Positions 26,537 to 34,441 of a stretch of DNA of 64,000 nt are shown here, one piece after another. The notes below the pieces were generated by a model. That model made no database searches and was not told the origin of the DNA. It was given only the letters and a program-made list of their open reading frames with translations. The DNA is from Streptomyces poonensis (lineage in GTDB: Bacteria > Actinomycetota > Actinomycetes > Streptomycetales > Streptomycetaceae): the NCBI RefSeq assembly GCF_014650915.1, contig NZ_BMVW01000005.1:186001-250000 (forward strand), written 5' to 3'. The position numbers and the translations under genes are program-made. The number at the start of each line of letters is the position of its first letter. Position 1 is the stretch's first letter.

Positions 26537-27088
26537 ATGCCCAATGCCGTATCTTCCGCCGGTTCATCGGTCGGATGTTCCGCCGAGCCCTCCTGCGAAA
26601 CCGCCACCGGAACCCTGCTGCGGCAGTTGGTGCTGGCTGCCGGACCGCTCAATGTGCTCCAGATCGGCTGTCCGGACGAGTCGTGCACCGCCGGGCTCGC
26701 GGCGGCCATGAGCGAGAACGGGCGGGGCCGGGTCATCTGCTGCGTGCCGGAGGCCCAACGCGCCGAGGCCGTCGCGGCCGCGGTCGAGAAGGGCGGACTC
26801 GGACAGTACGCCCAGGTACGGCTGGGCAGTCCCGAGCGGCTGCTGGCGACCGTGCCCGGACCGGTCGATCTGCTGCTGCTCGGTGGTCCGCCGGAGTCCT
26901 TCCTCGCGCTGCTGAAGCTGGTGGAGCCCAGGATGCTGCCGGGTGCCGTGGTGGTGGCTCACGGAGTGCGCGACGTGTCGGCGCGGTGCGCGGAGTTCCT
27001 CGCCCATGTCCGGCTCTCCGGCAGCGGCTATGTGTCGCTGCCCCTTCCCTTCGACGGCGGCGTGGAGATGGCCGTCCGCGCCGCCTGA
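26537..27088 (+). CDS. SAM-dependent O-methyltransferase-like protein
   Basis: First gene of the cluster, 183 residues. LNVLQIGCPDESCTAGLAAAM near residue 38 replaces the usual VLxIGTGxGYST motif I of family-3 (CCoAMT-like) O-methyltransferases, and GRVICCVPE and VDLLLLGGPPESF follow the fold. The glycine-rich loop is degraded (GCPDES) and the metal-site Asp pairs are not evident, so it may be an inactive or specialised relative. GGGGAG precedes ATG 26537. The next gene follows after 30 bp. Confidence 0.6.
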   Translation: MPNAVSSAGSSVGCSAEPSCETATGTLLRQLVLAAGPLNVLQIGCPDESCTAGLAAAMSENGRGRVICCVPEAQRAEAVAAAVEKGGLGQYAQVRLGSPERLLATVPGPVDLLLLGGPPESFLALLKLVEPRMLPGAVVVAHGVRDVSARCAEFLAHVRLSGSGYVSLPLPFDGGVEMAVRAA

Positions 27089-27118
27089 CGACTTCGCGCA
27101 TGCACCTCCAGGAGTGCC

Positions 27119-27442
27119 ATGTCCCCGCGTCCGTTCGACCCGGAGTTCCTGCCCGAAGGGCATCCCGACAAGATCGCCGTCCCGCCCCGCCGCACCGCCT
27201 CGGGCGCTGTGTGGCGGGTGCTGGTGCACTACCTCCTGCTGCCGTCGTACCGGGGACTGGTGGCCCTGGGCTCCATGCATGTGGCCGGGCTCTGGCATCC
27301 GGAGTCCGGTCCCCTGTGCGGTCCGCCGCAGCAGGACCCGCCCGGCTACAGGGTGTTTCGAGCCGGCCTTGAGAGGCGGCCGGAAGCCTGGCCGGGACAT
27401 CCCACTCCGCCCGTTCCCCCGGAGAATCGAGGAGATCTGTGA
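27119..27442 (+). CDS. Unknown small protein in polyketide cluster
   Basis: A 107-residue protein without a family I know. It is rich in Pro and has a central hydrophobic helix, VWRVLVHYLLLPSYRGLVAL, which may associate with membrane, and a His-rich GSMHVAGLWH. CAGGAG precedes the ATG. It overlaps the next gene by one base (TGATG), so it is expressed with it. Its position inside the oxidative part of the cluster suggests an accessory role. Confidence 0.6.
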   Translation: MSPRPFDPEFLPEGHPDKIAVPPRRTASGAVWRVLVHYLLLPSYRGLVALGSMHVAGLWHPESGPLCGPPQQDPPGYRVFRAGLERRPEAWPGHPTPPVPPENRGDL

Positions 27443-27810
27443 TGAGCGACGCACGGCTGGTCGGTACCTGGACCACGCAGTTGGACGACGACGGGAAGAC
27501 GGTCCCCGGGCTCGTCTGCTTCTCCGCGGACGGCTCGGTCGTCTCCACCCAGCTCAACACGAAGAACATCGGCCTGGGGTCCTGGCGTACCACGGGCCCG
27601 GACAGTTTCGAGTACGGCTTCCACATCCTGGCCGCCGACCCCGAGGGCAACCACGTGGGGGAGGCGCATGTCCGGGTGTCGGGCGAGTTCGTCTCGGACA
27701 CCGAGTGGCAGGGCACCGGCGGCGCCGAGTTCTTCGATCCGCAGGGCACCAAGCTGCGCGGGCACGCGGGCTCCAAGGTGACCGCCGGCAAGTACGGCGT
27801 CGACGACTGA
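27442..27810 (+). CDS. Small lipocalin-like beta-barrel protein
   Basis: 122 residues of regularly alternating strands: RLVGTWTTQLDDDG, GLVCFSADGSVV, GSWRTTGPDSFEYGFHI, GEAHVRVSGEFVS. The GTW opening and strand pattern resemble small lipocalin/calycin proteins, some of which act as cyclases or ligand carriers in aromatic polyketide pathways. Assignment is structural guesswork. It is coupled at both ends: one-base overlap with the gene before and with the oxidase after. Confidence 0.6.
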   Translation: MSDARLVGTWTTQLDDDGKTVPGLVCFSADGSVVSTQLNTKNIGLGSWRTTGPDSFEYGFHILAADPEGNHVGEAHVRVSGEFVSDTEWQGTGGAEFFDPQGTKLRGHAGSKVTAGKYGVDD

Positions 27811-29264
27811 TGCGTGCGGCGGCGCTGCGGGACCGGCTCGACGGCGACCTGGTTCTGCCTCACGAGGCGGGCTTCGCTCTGGCCCGACAGCTCCAGAACA
27901 CCGAGTACGACACGATCGAGCCGTACGCCGTCGCGTACTGCGCCTCCGAGCGGGATGTCGCACTGTGCGTGCGCCACGCCCGGGAGCACGGGGTGCGGGC
28001 GCACATCCGGGGCGGCGGCCACAGCTTCAACGGCTGGTCTACCGGTACGGGCCTGGTCGTCGACCTGTCCCGGATGAATCACGCCGTGGCCGAGGGGCCC
28101 GTGGTGCGGCTCGCGGCGGGTGTCCAGTCGCTGGACGCGCTGGACGCCCTGCGGTCCCAGGGGCGGCAGATCGTCACCGGGACGTTTCCCACGGTCGCCG
28201 CGGGCGGATTCCTGACCGGTGGCGGGATCGGCTGGCAGACGCGGAGGTTCGGACTGGGCAGCGACCGGATCACCGCGGCTCGCGTCGTGCTCGCCGACGG
28301 CCGGACCGTCCGCTGCTCGCCCACCGAGGAACCCGATCTCTACTGGGCGCTGCGCGGTGGCGGCGGAGGCACCTTCGGGGTGGTCACGGAGTTCGAGGTG
28401 CATCCGATCGACGCCCCCGTGATGACCGGCTTCGAGACGCTGTGGGCGTACGACGACGCCGTGGAGGTGCTGACGGCCTGGCAGGAGTGGGCCGTCGACG
28501 GCCCCGACGAGCTCGGCACCTCGCTGGTGGTGCTGCCGGGCATGTTCGGGCCCGGCGGGCGTCCCGTGGTCAAGGTCTGGGGTGTGCACCTGGGCCCGGA
28601 CGAGACCTTGCGCGCCGGGCTGGACGAACTGGCGGAACGGGCCGGGAGCAAGCCGCTGAGCCGGACCGTCGGTGCGCGGGGCGGGTATGCCGAGGTGATG
28701 CACGAGGCGCTGTGCGGCTCGAAGACGGTGGCCCAGTGCCGTCGTACCGGAACCGGTCCCGAGGCTGAGGGGCACCGGCATCCGTACACCCGGCAGAGCT
28801 ACCGGCTGACCGGCCGGGCCGCGACCCGGGCGGAGTCGGCGGCGCTCCTCGACGCCTGGGGTCCCGAGCTCGACGCGGCGGGCCAGGAGCGCTATCTGCT
28901 GTGCATCGCGCTGGGTGGTGCGGCGAGCCGGGTGCCGAGCACCGCGACCGCCTACGCCCACCGGGACGCACGGTTCCTGATCGGCTGTCAGTTCGCCTGC
29001 CGCGAGGTGGCGGCGGACCCGGCGGCGCCGACGCGGCTGACCGCGCTGGCGGACCGTGCGGCGACGGCACTCGAGCCGCTCGCCTGCGGCTCGTACATCA
29101 ACTTCCCCAGCTCACGGGTGGACGGGGACTGGGAGACGGAGTACTTCGGCGCGAACCGTCTCCGGCTGCGCGCCGTGAAGCGGGCCTACGACCCGGAGGA
29201 CTTCTTCCGGCACGCGCGGAGCATCGGCCACCGTGCCCCGACGACGACCGAGGTGGAGTCATGA
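27810..29264 (+). CDS. FAD-linked oxidase, berberine-bridge-enzyme type
   Basis: 484-residue flavin oxidase of the PCMH/VAO superfamily. His71 in RGGGHSFNGWS is the expected site of 8-alpha-histidyl FAD attachment. The second attachment site, the Cys of the usual GxCPTV motif, is Phe126 here (GTFPTVAAGG), so the flavin should be bound by one bond only. GGGIGW follows. The C-terminal BBE motif contains NFPSSRV and YFGANRLRLRAVKRAYDPEDFF. Likely oxidises a phenolic or hydroquinone intermediate, using oxygen. ATG overlaps the previous stop. Confidence 0.88.
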   Translation: MRAAALRDRLDGDLVLPHEAGFALARQLQNTEYDTIEPYAVAYCASERDVALCVRHAREHGVRAHIRGGGHSFNGWSTGTGLVVDLSRMNHAVAEGPVVRLAAGVQSLDALDALRSQGRQIVTGTFPTVAAGGFLTGGGIGWQTRRFGLGSDRITAARVVLADGRTVRCSPTEEPDLYWALRGGGGGTFGVVTEFEVHPIDAPVMTGFETLWAYDDAVEVLTAWQEWAVDGPDELGTSLVVLPGMFGPGGRPVVKVWGVHLGPDETLRAGLDELAERAGSKPLSRTVGARGGYAEVMHEALCGSKTVAQCRRTGTGPEAEGHRHPYTRQSYRLTGRAATRAESAALLDAWGPELDAAGQERYLLCIALGGAASRVPSTATAYAHRDARFLIGCQFACREVAADPAAPTRLTALADRAATALEPLACGSYINFPSSRVDGDWETEYFGANRLRLRAVKRAYDPEDFFRHARSIGHRAPTTTEVES

Positions 29265-30034
29265 GGACGGATCTGCAAAACAAGGTCGTACTGGTCACCG
29301 GCGCCTCCTCGGGCATCGGCCGGGCCACGGCCGTGGCGTACGGGGAGGAGGGCGCGAAGGTCGCGATCACGTACCACAGCGATGAGGACGGAGCCCGGGA
29401 GACGGCGCGGCTGGTGACCGAGGCGGGCGGGACACCGCTGGTGGTGCGCTACGACCTCGCGGACGAGCGGTGCATACGGGACGCGGTGGGGCGGGTCGCC
29501 GAGGAGTGGGGCGGCATCGATGTGCTGGTGGCCAACGCGGTGGTCTGGAGCGAGGCGATCCCGCGGCCCGGGCAGCCGGTGCCGCACTTCGAGGACGTAC
29601 CGGCGAAGCAGTGGCAGGAAGTGCTGCGCACGTCCGTCGACGCCGTGTTCCACACGCTGCAGGCGGTGCTGCCGTGGATGCGCGGGCGGCCGTGGGGCCG
29701 GGTCGTGCTGCTCGGCGCGGGCCTCGCGGACACCGGCAAGGCCGGGGCGGGGGCGTACGGTGCGGGCAAGTCCGCGTATCTCGGGCTGATGCGCAGCCTG
29801 GCCTGGGAACTGGGACCCGACGGGATCCTGGTCAACATGGTGGTGCCGGGGCAGACCAGCACCGAGACCGTGCGGGCGCACGTGCCCCCGGGCTTCCTGG
29901 AGGAGAAGGGCAAGACCCTGCCGTCGGGCCGGATGTCCGCGCCCGAGGACGTGGCCCGGGCTGTCGTCTTCCTCGGCTCGGCCGCCAACGGCAACACCGA
30001 CGGCGAGACGCTCCGCGTGACGGGCGGCGCCTGA
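29261..30034 (+). CDS. SDR-family protein lacking the catalytic serine
   Basis: 257 residues with the cofactor motif TGASSGIGRATA and the YxxxK pair (AYGAGKSAYL), but NNAG is replaced by NAVV and the usual catalytic Ser region reads LLGAGLADTGKAGAG, with no Ser 13 residues before Tyr. The reductase may be altered or act through a different residue. It overlaps the BBE oxidase stop by four bases, suggesting a coupled oxidation/reduction step. It ends the first operon before a strong terminator. Confidence 0.82.
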   Translation: MRTDLQNKVVLVTGASSGIGRATAVAYGEEGAKVAITYHSDEDGARETARLVTEAGGTPLVVRYDLADERCIRDAVGRVAEEWGGIDVLVANAVVWSEAIPRPGQPVPHFEDVPAKQWQEVLRTSVDAVFHTLQAVLPWMRGRPWGRVVLLGAGLADTGKAGAGAYGAGKSAYLGLMRSLAWELGPDGILVNMVVPGQTSTETVRAHVPPGFLEEKGKTLPSGRMSAPEDVARAVVFLGSAANGNTDGETLRVTGGA

Positions 30035-30071
30035 CGGGTCCGATCGGCGTCCCCCGTAGTACCCGTAGTAC

Positions 30072-30117
30072 CGGGCCCCGTCGCCTTCCAGGCAGTCCTG
30101 GAGGGCGACGGGGCCCG
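30072..30117 (+). terminator. Strong hairpin terminator
   Basis: 21-bp stem (30072-30092 with 30097-30117, one G-U pair) around a four-base loop CAGT. It closes the 26.5-30.0 kb operon. Just before it is a doublet CCCGTAGTA CCCGTAGTA. Confidence 0.85.
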
Positions 30118-30199
30118 TCCCGTTTCCGCGCCGGTGCGCGCGCCCGGTGTCGAGTTGTCCTCGACGGTGCTTCGAGAGGTCCGGGCCACCGTGTGGGGT

Positions 30200-31162
30200 A
30201 TGGAGATTCGTAGCCTCGACGGCGATGAGCCGGCGACCGTCGCCGCGTTGCTTCCCGGGTTCCGGGAGACCATGAGCCTGGAGCTGCCCGGTGATCCACC
30301 GGTGACGGAGGCCCTGCTGGCGCGGTTGTTCCAGCGGCGGCACGGGACCGAGCGGATCGTGCTCGTCGCGTACGACGGCGGCACCCCGGCCGGGGTGCTG
30401 AAGCTCGGGCTCGACCTGGGGGATCCGAGCGGGCCGGGACACGGTTCGCTGTGGGTGTTCCCCGGCTTCCGGCGGCGTGGTGCCGGGCGGGCCCTGGCGG
30501 CCGCGGGGCTGGCGGCACTGCGGGAGCGGGGACGGGATCTGCTGCTGGCCGATGCTCCCAGGGCGGCGGCCGGTGAGCGCTTCGCGGCGGAGCTCGGCGC
30601 GGAGCTCATCGGCGAGAGCGTGCGCCATCGGCTGCGTCTGGCCGGGCCCGCCCGTGAGGTGATGCGGGCCGCGGCGGCCCGGCCGGTCCCCGGGTACCGG
30701 CTGGTGGCGTGGCAGGGGTCCTGCCCCGACGACCTGGTGGAGTCCTATGCGCGGGCCTGGAGCGCGCTGGAGGAACGGGTCAACGGCCAGGCCCGGGTGC
30801 GGCGTCCTGCCGCCGACGACGTACGGGCGCGGGAGGCCGAGGCGGAGCGGGCCGGGCATCTGCCCCATGTGGTGGCGGCGCTGCCCGAGCACGGCACCGC
30901 GATCGTCGCGTACGCCACCGTGTTCGTGCGCAGCGGTCCGATGGCGGACGTCGGCGAGACGCTGGTGCTGCCGCAGCACCGGCGGCGTGGTCTCGCCACC
31001 TGGCTGAAGGCCGAACTGCTGCTCGGGGCTGCCCGGGAGAACAGCCGGCTCGCGCTGGTCCAGGTCTTCAACGACACCGCCAACACGGCCGTGGTCGCGC
31101 TCAACCGCAAGCTCGGCTTCGAGGCCGACTCCCACTGGTCGACGTACGCGCTCAAGGCCTGA
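30200..31162 (+). CDS. Tandem-domain GNAT acetyltransferase
   Basis: 320 residues with two GNAT domains. The first has a loop GFRRRGAGRAL near residue 92, the second QHRRRGLATWLK near 259, both fitting the acetyl-CoA pyrophosphate motif RxxGxG/A. VFNDTANTAVVALNRKLGFE is the typical C-terminal GNAT motif. Double-domain GNATs include mycothiol synthase and aminoglycoside enzymes; this one is not MshD-like enough to name. A resistance or tailoring role in the cluster is possible. Confidence 0.8.
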   Translation: MEIRSLDGDEPATVAALLPGFRETMSLELPGDPPVTEALLARLFQRRHGTERIVLVAYDGGTPAGVLKLGLDLGDPSGPGHGSLWVFPGFRRRGAGRALAAAGLAALRERGRDLLLADAPRAAAGERFAAELGAELIGESVRHRLRLAGPAREVMRAAAARPVPGYRLVAWQGSCPDDLVESYARAWSALEERVNGQARVRRPAADDVRAREAEAERAGHLPHVVAALPEHGTAIVAYATVFVRSGPMADVGETLVLPQHRRRGLATWLKAELLLGAARENSRLALVQVFNDTANTAVVALNRKLGFEADSHWSTYALKA

Positions 31163-31217
31163 GCGGTCGCCCTCCCCCGATCCTCCCCTTGTTCAAGAGC
31201 CGAGCCGAGAGGACCCC

Positions 31218-32057
31218 ATGACCACCGTGATCCCCGCCGGGCAGCGCACGCGCAACGCCGAGCTGGTCCGCGAGCTGTACGGGACGCTCTACCGCGAGCG
31301 CCGCCTCGAGGAGGCGGGCCGTTTCTTCCACGCCGACTGCGTCGAGCACGACCCGGCGGGCTGGCGGACATCCGACCGTGCGTTCCCGCAGCTGCGCGCG
31401 GACATCGACCACCTGGTGGCCGACAACGACCGGGTGATGCTCTTCGCGACCTGGACCGGACGCACCCGATCGGGCGCCGAACTCCGATTGCACACCGCCG
31501 AGTTGTACCGTCTGCGGGACGGCGGGGTCGCCGAGCACTGGAACGTGGTCGACCGGGACGTGCTCGCCGCGCACGGCCTGGACGTCGGGCCGGAACAGAG
31601 CGGCCGGCCGGCCGCCCCCGGTCTGCACGGCCCGCACAGCGACATCGAGCGGGCCAACGCGGACCTGGTCCTCGGCGCGTACCGCGACGTCTTCAGCGAG
31701 CACCGGCTGGACCTGGCCGAGCGCTACTACCACCAGGACTACCGGCACCACAACATGCGTACGGACGCGGTGCCGGACGGGCTCGACGCGTTCAAGGCGT
31801 TCTTCGCGGACAACATCGCCGCCTTTCCCGACCTGGTCACCACCGTGGACCACATCGTCGCCGCCGACGACCGGGTGATGGTCTTCGTCACCTGGACCGG
31901 CACGCTCACCGGCGCATGGAGCGGGGGCGGCCCCTCCGGGCTGCCGCTTCGGATGCGCACCTGCGACCAGTTCCGCATCGAGCGCGGCAAGGTCGCGGAG
32001 CACTGGGAGGTCGTGGACTACCTGGCCCTGGGGCGGGCCGGGCTGCCGACCCCGTGA
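31218..32057 (+). CDS. Double SnoaL-like domain protein
   Basis: 279 residues made of two SnoaL-like (ester-cyclase) domains joined by a linker near residues 130-145. Each copy has the same pattern: LVRELYGTLYRERRLEEAGRFF / LVLGAYRDVFSEHRLDLAERYY, then HDPAGW / HHNMRT, ADNDRVMLFATWTG / AADDRVMVFVTWTG, and VAEHWNVVDRDVL / VAEHWEVVDYLAL. SnoaL proteins close rings or hydroxylate in aromatic polyketide pathways; a fused pair might serve two steps or form an internal dimer. Followed closely by an FAD hydroxylase. Confidence 0.85.
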   Translation: MTTVIPAGQRTRNAELVRELYGTLYRERRLEEAGRFFHADCVEHDPAGWRTSDRAFPQLRADIDHLVADNDRVMLFATWTGRTRSGAELRLHTAELYRLRDGGVAEHWNVVDRDVLAAHGLDVGPEQSGRPAAPGLHGPHSDIERANADLVLGAYRDVFSEHRLDLAERYYHQDYRHHNMRTDAVPDGLDAFKAFFADNIAAFPDLVTTVDHIVAADDRVMVFVTWTGTLTGAWSGGGPSGLPLRMRTCDQFRIERGKVAEHWEVVDYLALGRAGLPTP

Positions 32058-32121
32058 GCAGGACCGACGTCCGTTCCGAAAGCCGATGTCCGAGGCCGAC
32101 ACCCCAGAGAGGGACTGTGCG

Positions 32122-33777
32122 ATGACCACCGCTTCCGATCCTTCCGACAGCGCACCCGTACTGATCGTCGGCGGCAGCCTCGTCGGGCTGTCCACCGCCC
32201 TGTTCCTCGCCCGGCACGGGGTCCGGTGCACCATGGTGGAGCGCCATCCCGGCACCTCCGTCCATCCGAGGGCCGTCGGCTACTACCCCAGGACCGGGGA
32301 GCTGCTGCGTCAGGCCGGCGTCGAGGACGCGGCCGTACGGGAGGCGGCGGGGTTCGCCACCCACCGCACTCGTGCCGGGGTGACCTCGCTGGCGGGCGAG
32401 GTGCTGTTCAGCAAGGAGGAGCTGGAGGGCGACGACGACCTGGGCGACCTCACCCCCTCCCGGCTGCTCCTGCTGCCGCAGGACCGGCTGGAGCCTCTGC
32501 TGCGGGACCGGGCCGTGGAGCTCGGCGCCGACCTCAGGTTCGGTACGGAGCTGTTGTCCTTCACGGAGGACCCGGAGGGGGTGACCGCCGTCCTCGGTGA
32601 CGACGCCGGCACCCGTACCTTCCGCAGTTCCTATCTGGTGGCCTGCGACGGGCCGCGCAGCACCGTGCGGGAGGCGCTGAAGGTGCCCCGGCAGGGGCGC
32701 GGGGTGCTGTCCCGGCATGTGAGCATCGCGTTCCGCGCGGATCTGCGCCCGGTGCTCGGGGAGCGCCGCTACAGCGTGGTCCATGTGAAGAATGACCAGG
32801 TCACCGGCATCCTCGTGCATGACGACACATTGACCGGGGGCACGCTGATCGTCGGGTACAGGCCCGAGGACGGCGAAAGCCTGGAGGACTTCACCGAGGG
32901 CCGCTGTGCCGAGCTGGTGAAGGCGGCCGTAGGAGCGCCCGGGGTCGAGGTGACGATCCGTTCGCGCTTCCCCTGGGACATGGCGGAGCAGGTGGCCGAG
33001 GGCTTCGTGCACGGGCGGGTGCTGCTCGCCGGGGACGCGGCGCATGTGGTGCCGCCGACCGGGGGTTACGGAGCCAACACCGGTATCGCCGACGCCCACA
33101 ACCTCGCCTGGAAGCTCGCCCTGGTGGTCGACGGCGTCGCGGGTGCCGGCCTCGTGGAGACGTACGACGCCGAACGGCGACCCGTGGCGAGCTACACGGC
33201 CGAGCAGGGGTCCCTCCAGCTCGCCCTGCGTTCCGGCACCGCCACCCCGGAGCAGCGGGCCGCCGTCGCGGACGCCGTGACGGTGACGTCGGGCCAGGCG
33301 TACCGCTCCGCCGCGGTCGTCGCGGAGCCGGGCGGCGCGGATCTTCCCGTCGCCTCCGATCCGCGGGCGCTGCGCGGGGAGCCGGGGACCCGGGCGCCGT
33401 ACGCGATGCTGTCGCGGGGCGCCGAACCCGTCTCCACGCTCGACCTGTTCGGGCGAAACTTCGTCCTGCTGACCGGGGAGCGCGGCCGCGAGTGGATCTC
33501 GGCCGCCGCCTCCGCCTCCGCCGGGCTGGGCCTGGAACTCGTGGCCCGCCGGGTGGTGCCGGGCACGGGCGGCGGGGCGGGCACGCTGGCCGACCCGGAC
33601 GGCACCTTCTGCGAGCGCTACGGCGGTCTGCGCCCCGAGGGGGCGGTACTGGTACGGCCCGACGGTGTCGTCGCATGGCGGTCGCCGGGCGCGGACCCGG
33701 AGGGCGAGGAGACCGCGGTGCTCACGGCGGTACTGCGCGAAGTTCTCGCACGGGGATCCCGTACGGGGCAGAGGTAG
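32122..33777 (+). CDS. FAD-dependent aromatic hydroxylase (PHBH fold)
   Basis: 551 residues. GXGXXG motif GGSLVGLSTALFLARHG at residues 16-32, DG motif VACDGPRSTVR near 177, and GD motif LLAGDAAHVVPPTGGYGANTG near 305, all intact, followed by a thioredoxin-like C-terminal domain. The PPTGGYG form of the GD motif groups it with TcmG-like and xanthone-pathway monooxygenases, which hydroxylate or perform Baeyer-Villiger-type cleavage on polycyclic intermediates. GAGAGGGA precedes the ATG. Related to the genes at 42371 and 44084, pointing to successive oxidations. Confidence 0.9.
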   Translation: MTTASDPSDSAPVLIVGGSLVGLSTALFLARHGVRCTMVERHPGTSVHPRAVGYYPRTGELLRQAGVEDAAVREAAGFATHRTRAGVTSLAGEVLFSKEELEGDDDLGDLTPSRLLLLPQDRLEPLLRDRAVELGADLRFGTELLSFTEDPEGVTAVLGDDAGTRTFRSSYLVACDGPRSTVREALKVPRQGRGVLSRHVSIAFRADLRPVLGERRYSVVHVKNDQVTGILVHDDTLTGGTLIVGYRPEDGESLEDFTEGRCAELVKAAVGAPGVEVTIRSRFPWDMAEQVAEGFVHGRVLLAGDAAHVVPPTGGYGANTGIADAHNLAWKLALVVDGVAGAGLVETYDAERRPVASYTAEQGSLQLALRSGTATPEQRAAVADAVTVTSGQAYRSAAVVAEPGGADLPVASDPRALRGEPGTRAPYAMLSRGAEPVSTLDLFGRNFVLLTGERGREWISAAASASAGLGLELVARRVVPGTGGGAGTLADPDGTFCERYGGLRPEGAVLVRPDGVVAWRSPGADPEGEETAVLTAVLREVLARGSRTGQR

Positions 33778-33834
33778 CGGACCGGGGTCCGCGGCGGTCG
33801 TCGCCGCGGGCCCTTCCGTGCGCTCGCCGGACGG

Positions 33835-34323
33835 TCAGGCGGAGCCGGATTCGTGCTGCAACTCGCCCACGGAGTCCACGTACTTGATGAGCAGGCGGGC
33901 GAATTCGAGCCGCTCCTCCTCCGGCCAGTCCTGGGTGATGCGCTCGAAGGCCGCTCGCTGGTGGTGGCGGAAGCGGGCGAGCGTCTCGTGCCCCTCCGGG
34001 GTGAGCTGGAGGATCGTACGGCGGCCGTCGCGCTGTGAGGCCGCGCGGATCAGATAGCCGGCGGTGATGCAGTCCGAGACCATCCGGCTCGCCACGGAGG
34101 GGTCGACGGCGAGTCGCTCGCCCACGACACCGACGGTGATCTCCTGGCCCTCCTGGTCGGGCCCGTCCTGGACGATGTTGAGAACCAGCGTCCTCGTGAG
34201 GTCTTTGCGGGACACCTGCTTCTCGACGTTCAGCGCCTGCGCACGCCGCAGTCGGGAGAAGGCGGGGCCGACAGCGTCGAGCAGATCCGCTGCCCGCGGC
34301 GGGGGCTGGGTCGAAGTGTCCAT
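33835..34323 (-). CDS. MarR-family transcriptional regulator
   Basis: 162-residue winged-helix repressor. EITVGVVGERLAVDPSVASRMVSD holds the recognition region and RAASQRDGRRTILQLTPEG the wing. It is divergent from an FAD hydroxylase gene (118 bp apart). Palindromes in that gap and before the second quinone oxidoreductase are candidate operators. Likely responds to the pathway product or an intermediate quinone/phenol; that is inference from the family. Confidence 0.88.
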   Translation of the reverse strand: MDTSTQPPPRAADLLDAVGPAFSRLRRAQALNVEKQVSRKDLTRTLVLNIVQDGPDQEGQEITVGVVGERLAVDPSVASRMVSDCITAGYLIRAASQRDGRRTILQLTPEGHETLARFRHHQRAAFERITQDWPEEERLEFARLLIKYVDSVGELQHESGSA

Positions 34324-34356
34324 GTCCCCATTCTAAGCGAGTTGATTACGGCAGGC

Positions 34357-34372
34357 GAGCATCTGTATGCTC
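34357..34372. promoter_or_regulatory. Candidate MarR operator palindrome
   Basis: GAGCATCTGTATGCTC is a perfect 6-bp inverted repeat with a 4-bp centre, in the divergent gap between the MarR gene and the hydroxylase gene. A second imperfect palindrome ATGACTTAAAGCAT follows at 34384. Confidence 0.5.
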
Positions 34373-34441
34373 TCAATCCACTGCATGACTTAAAGCATAT
34401 ACCTGCTGTCGAACATCTATCACCGTCCGTCGGAGGACCCC

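Noticed and set aside
26943..27809. N-terminal extension of the BBE oxidase
   Set aside because: The extension overlaps three genes in another frame and has shadow-like composition; the enzyme starts naturally at 27810.
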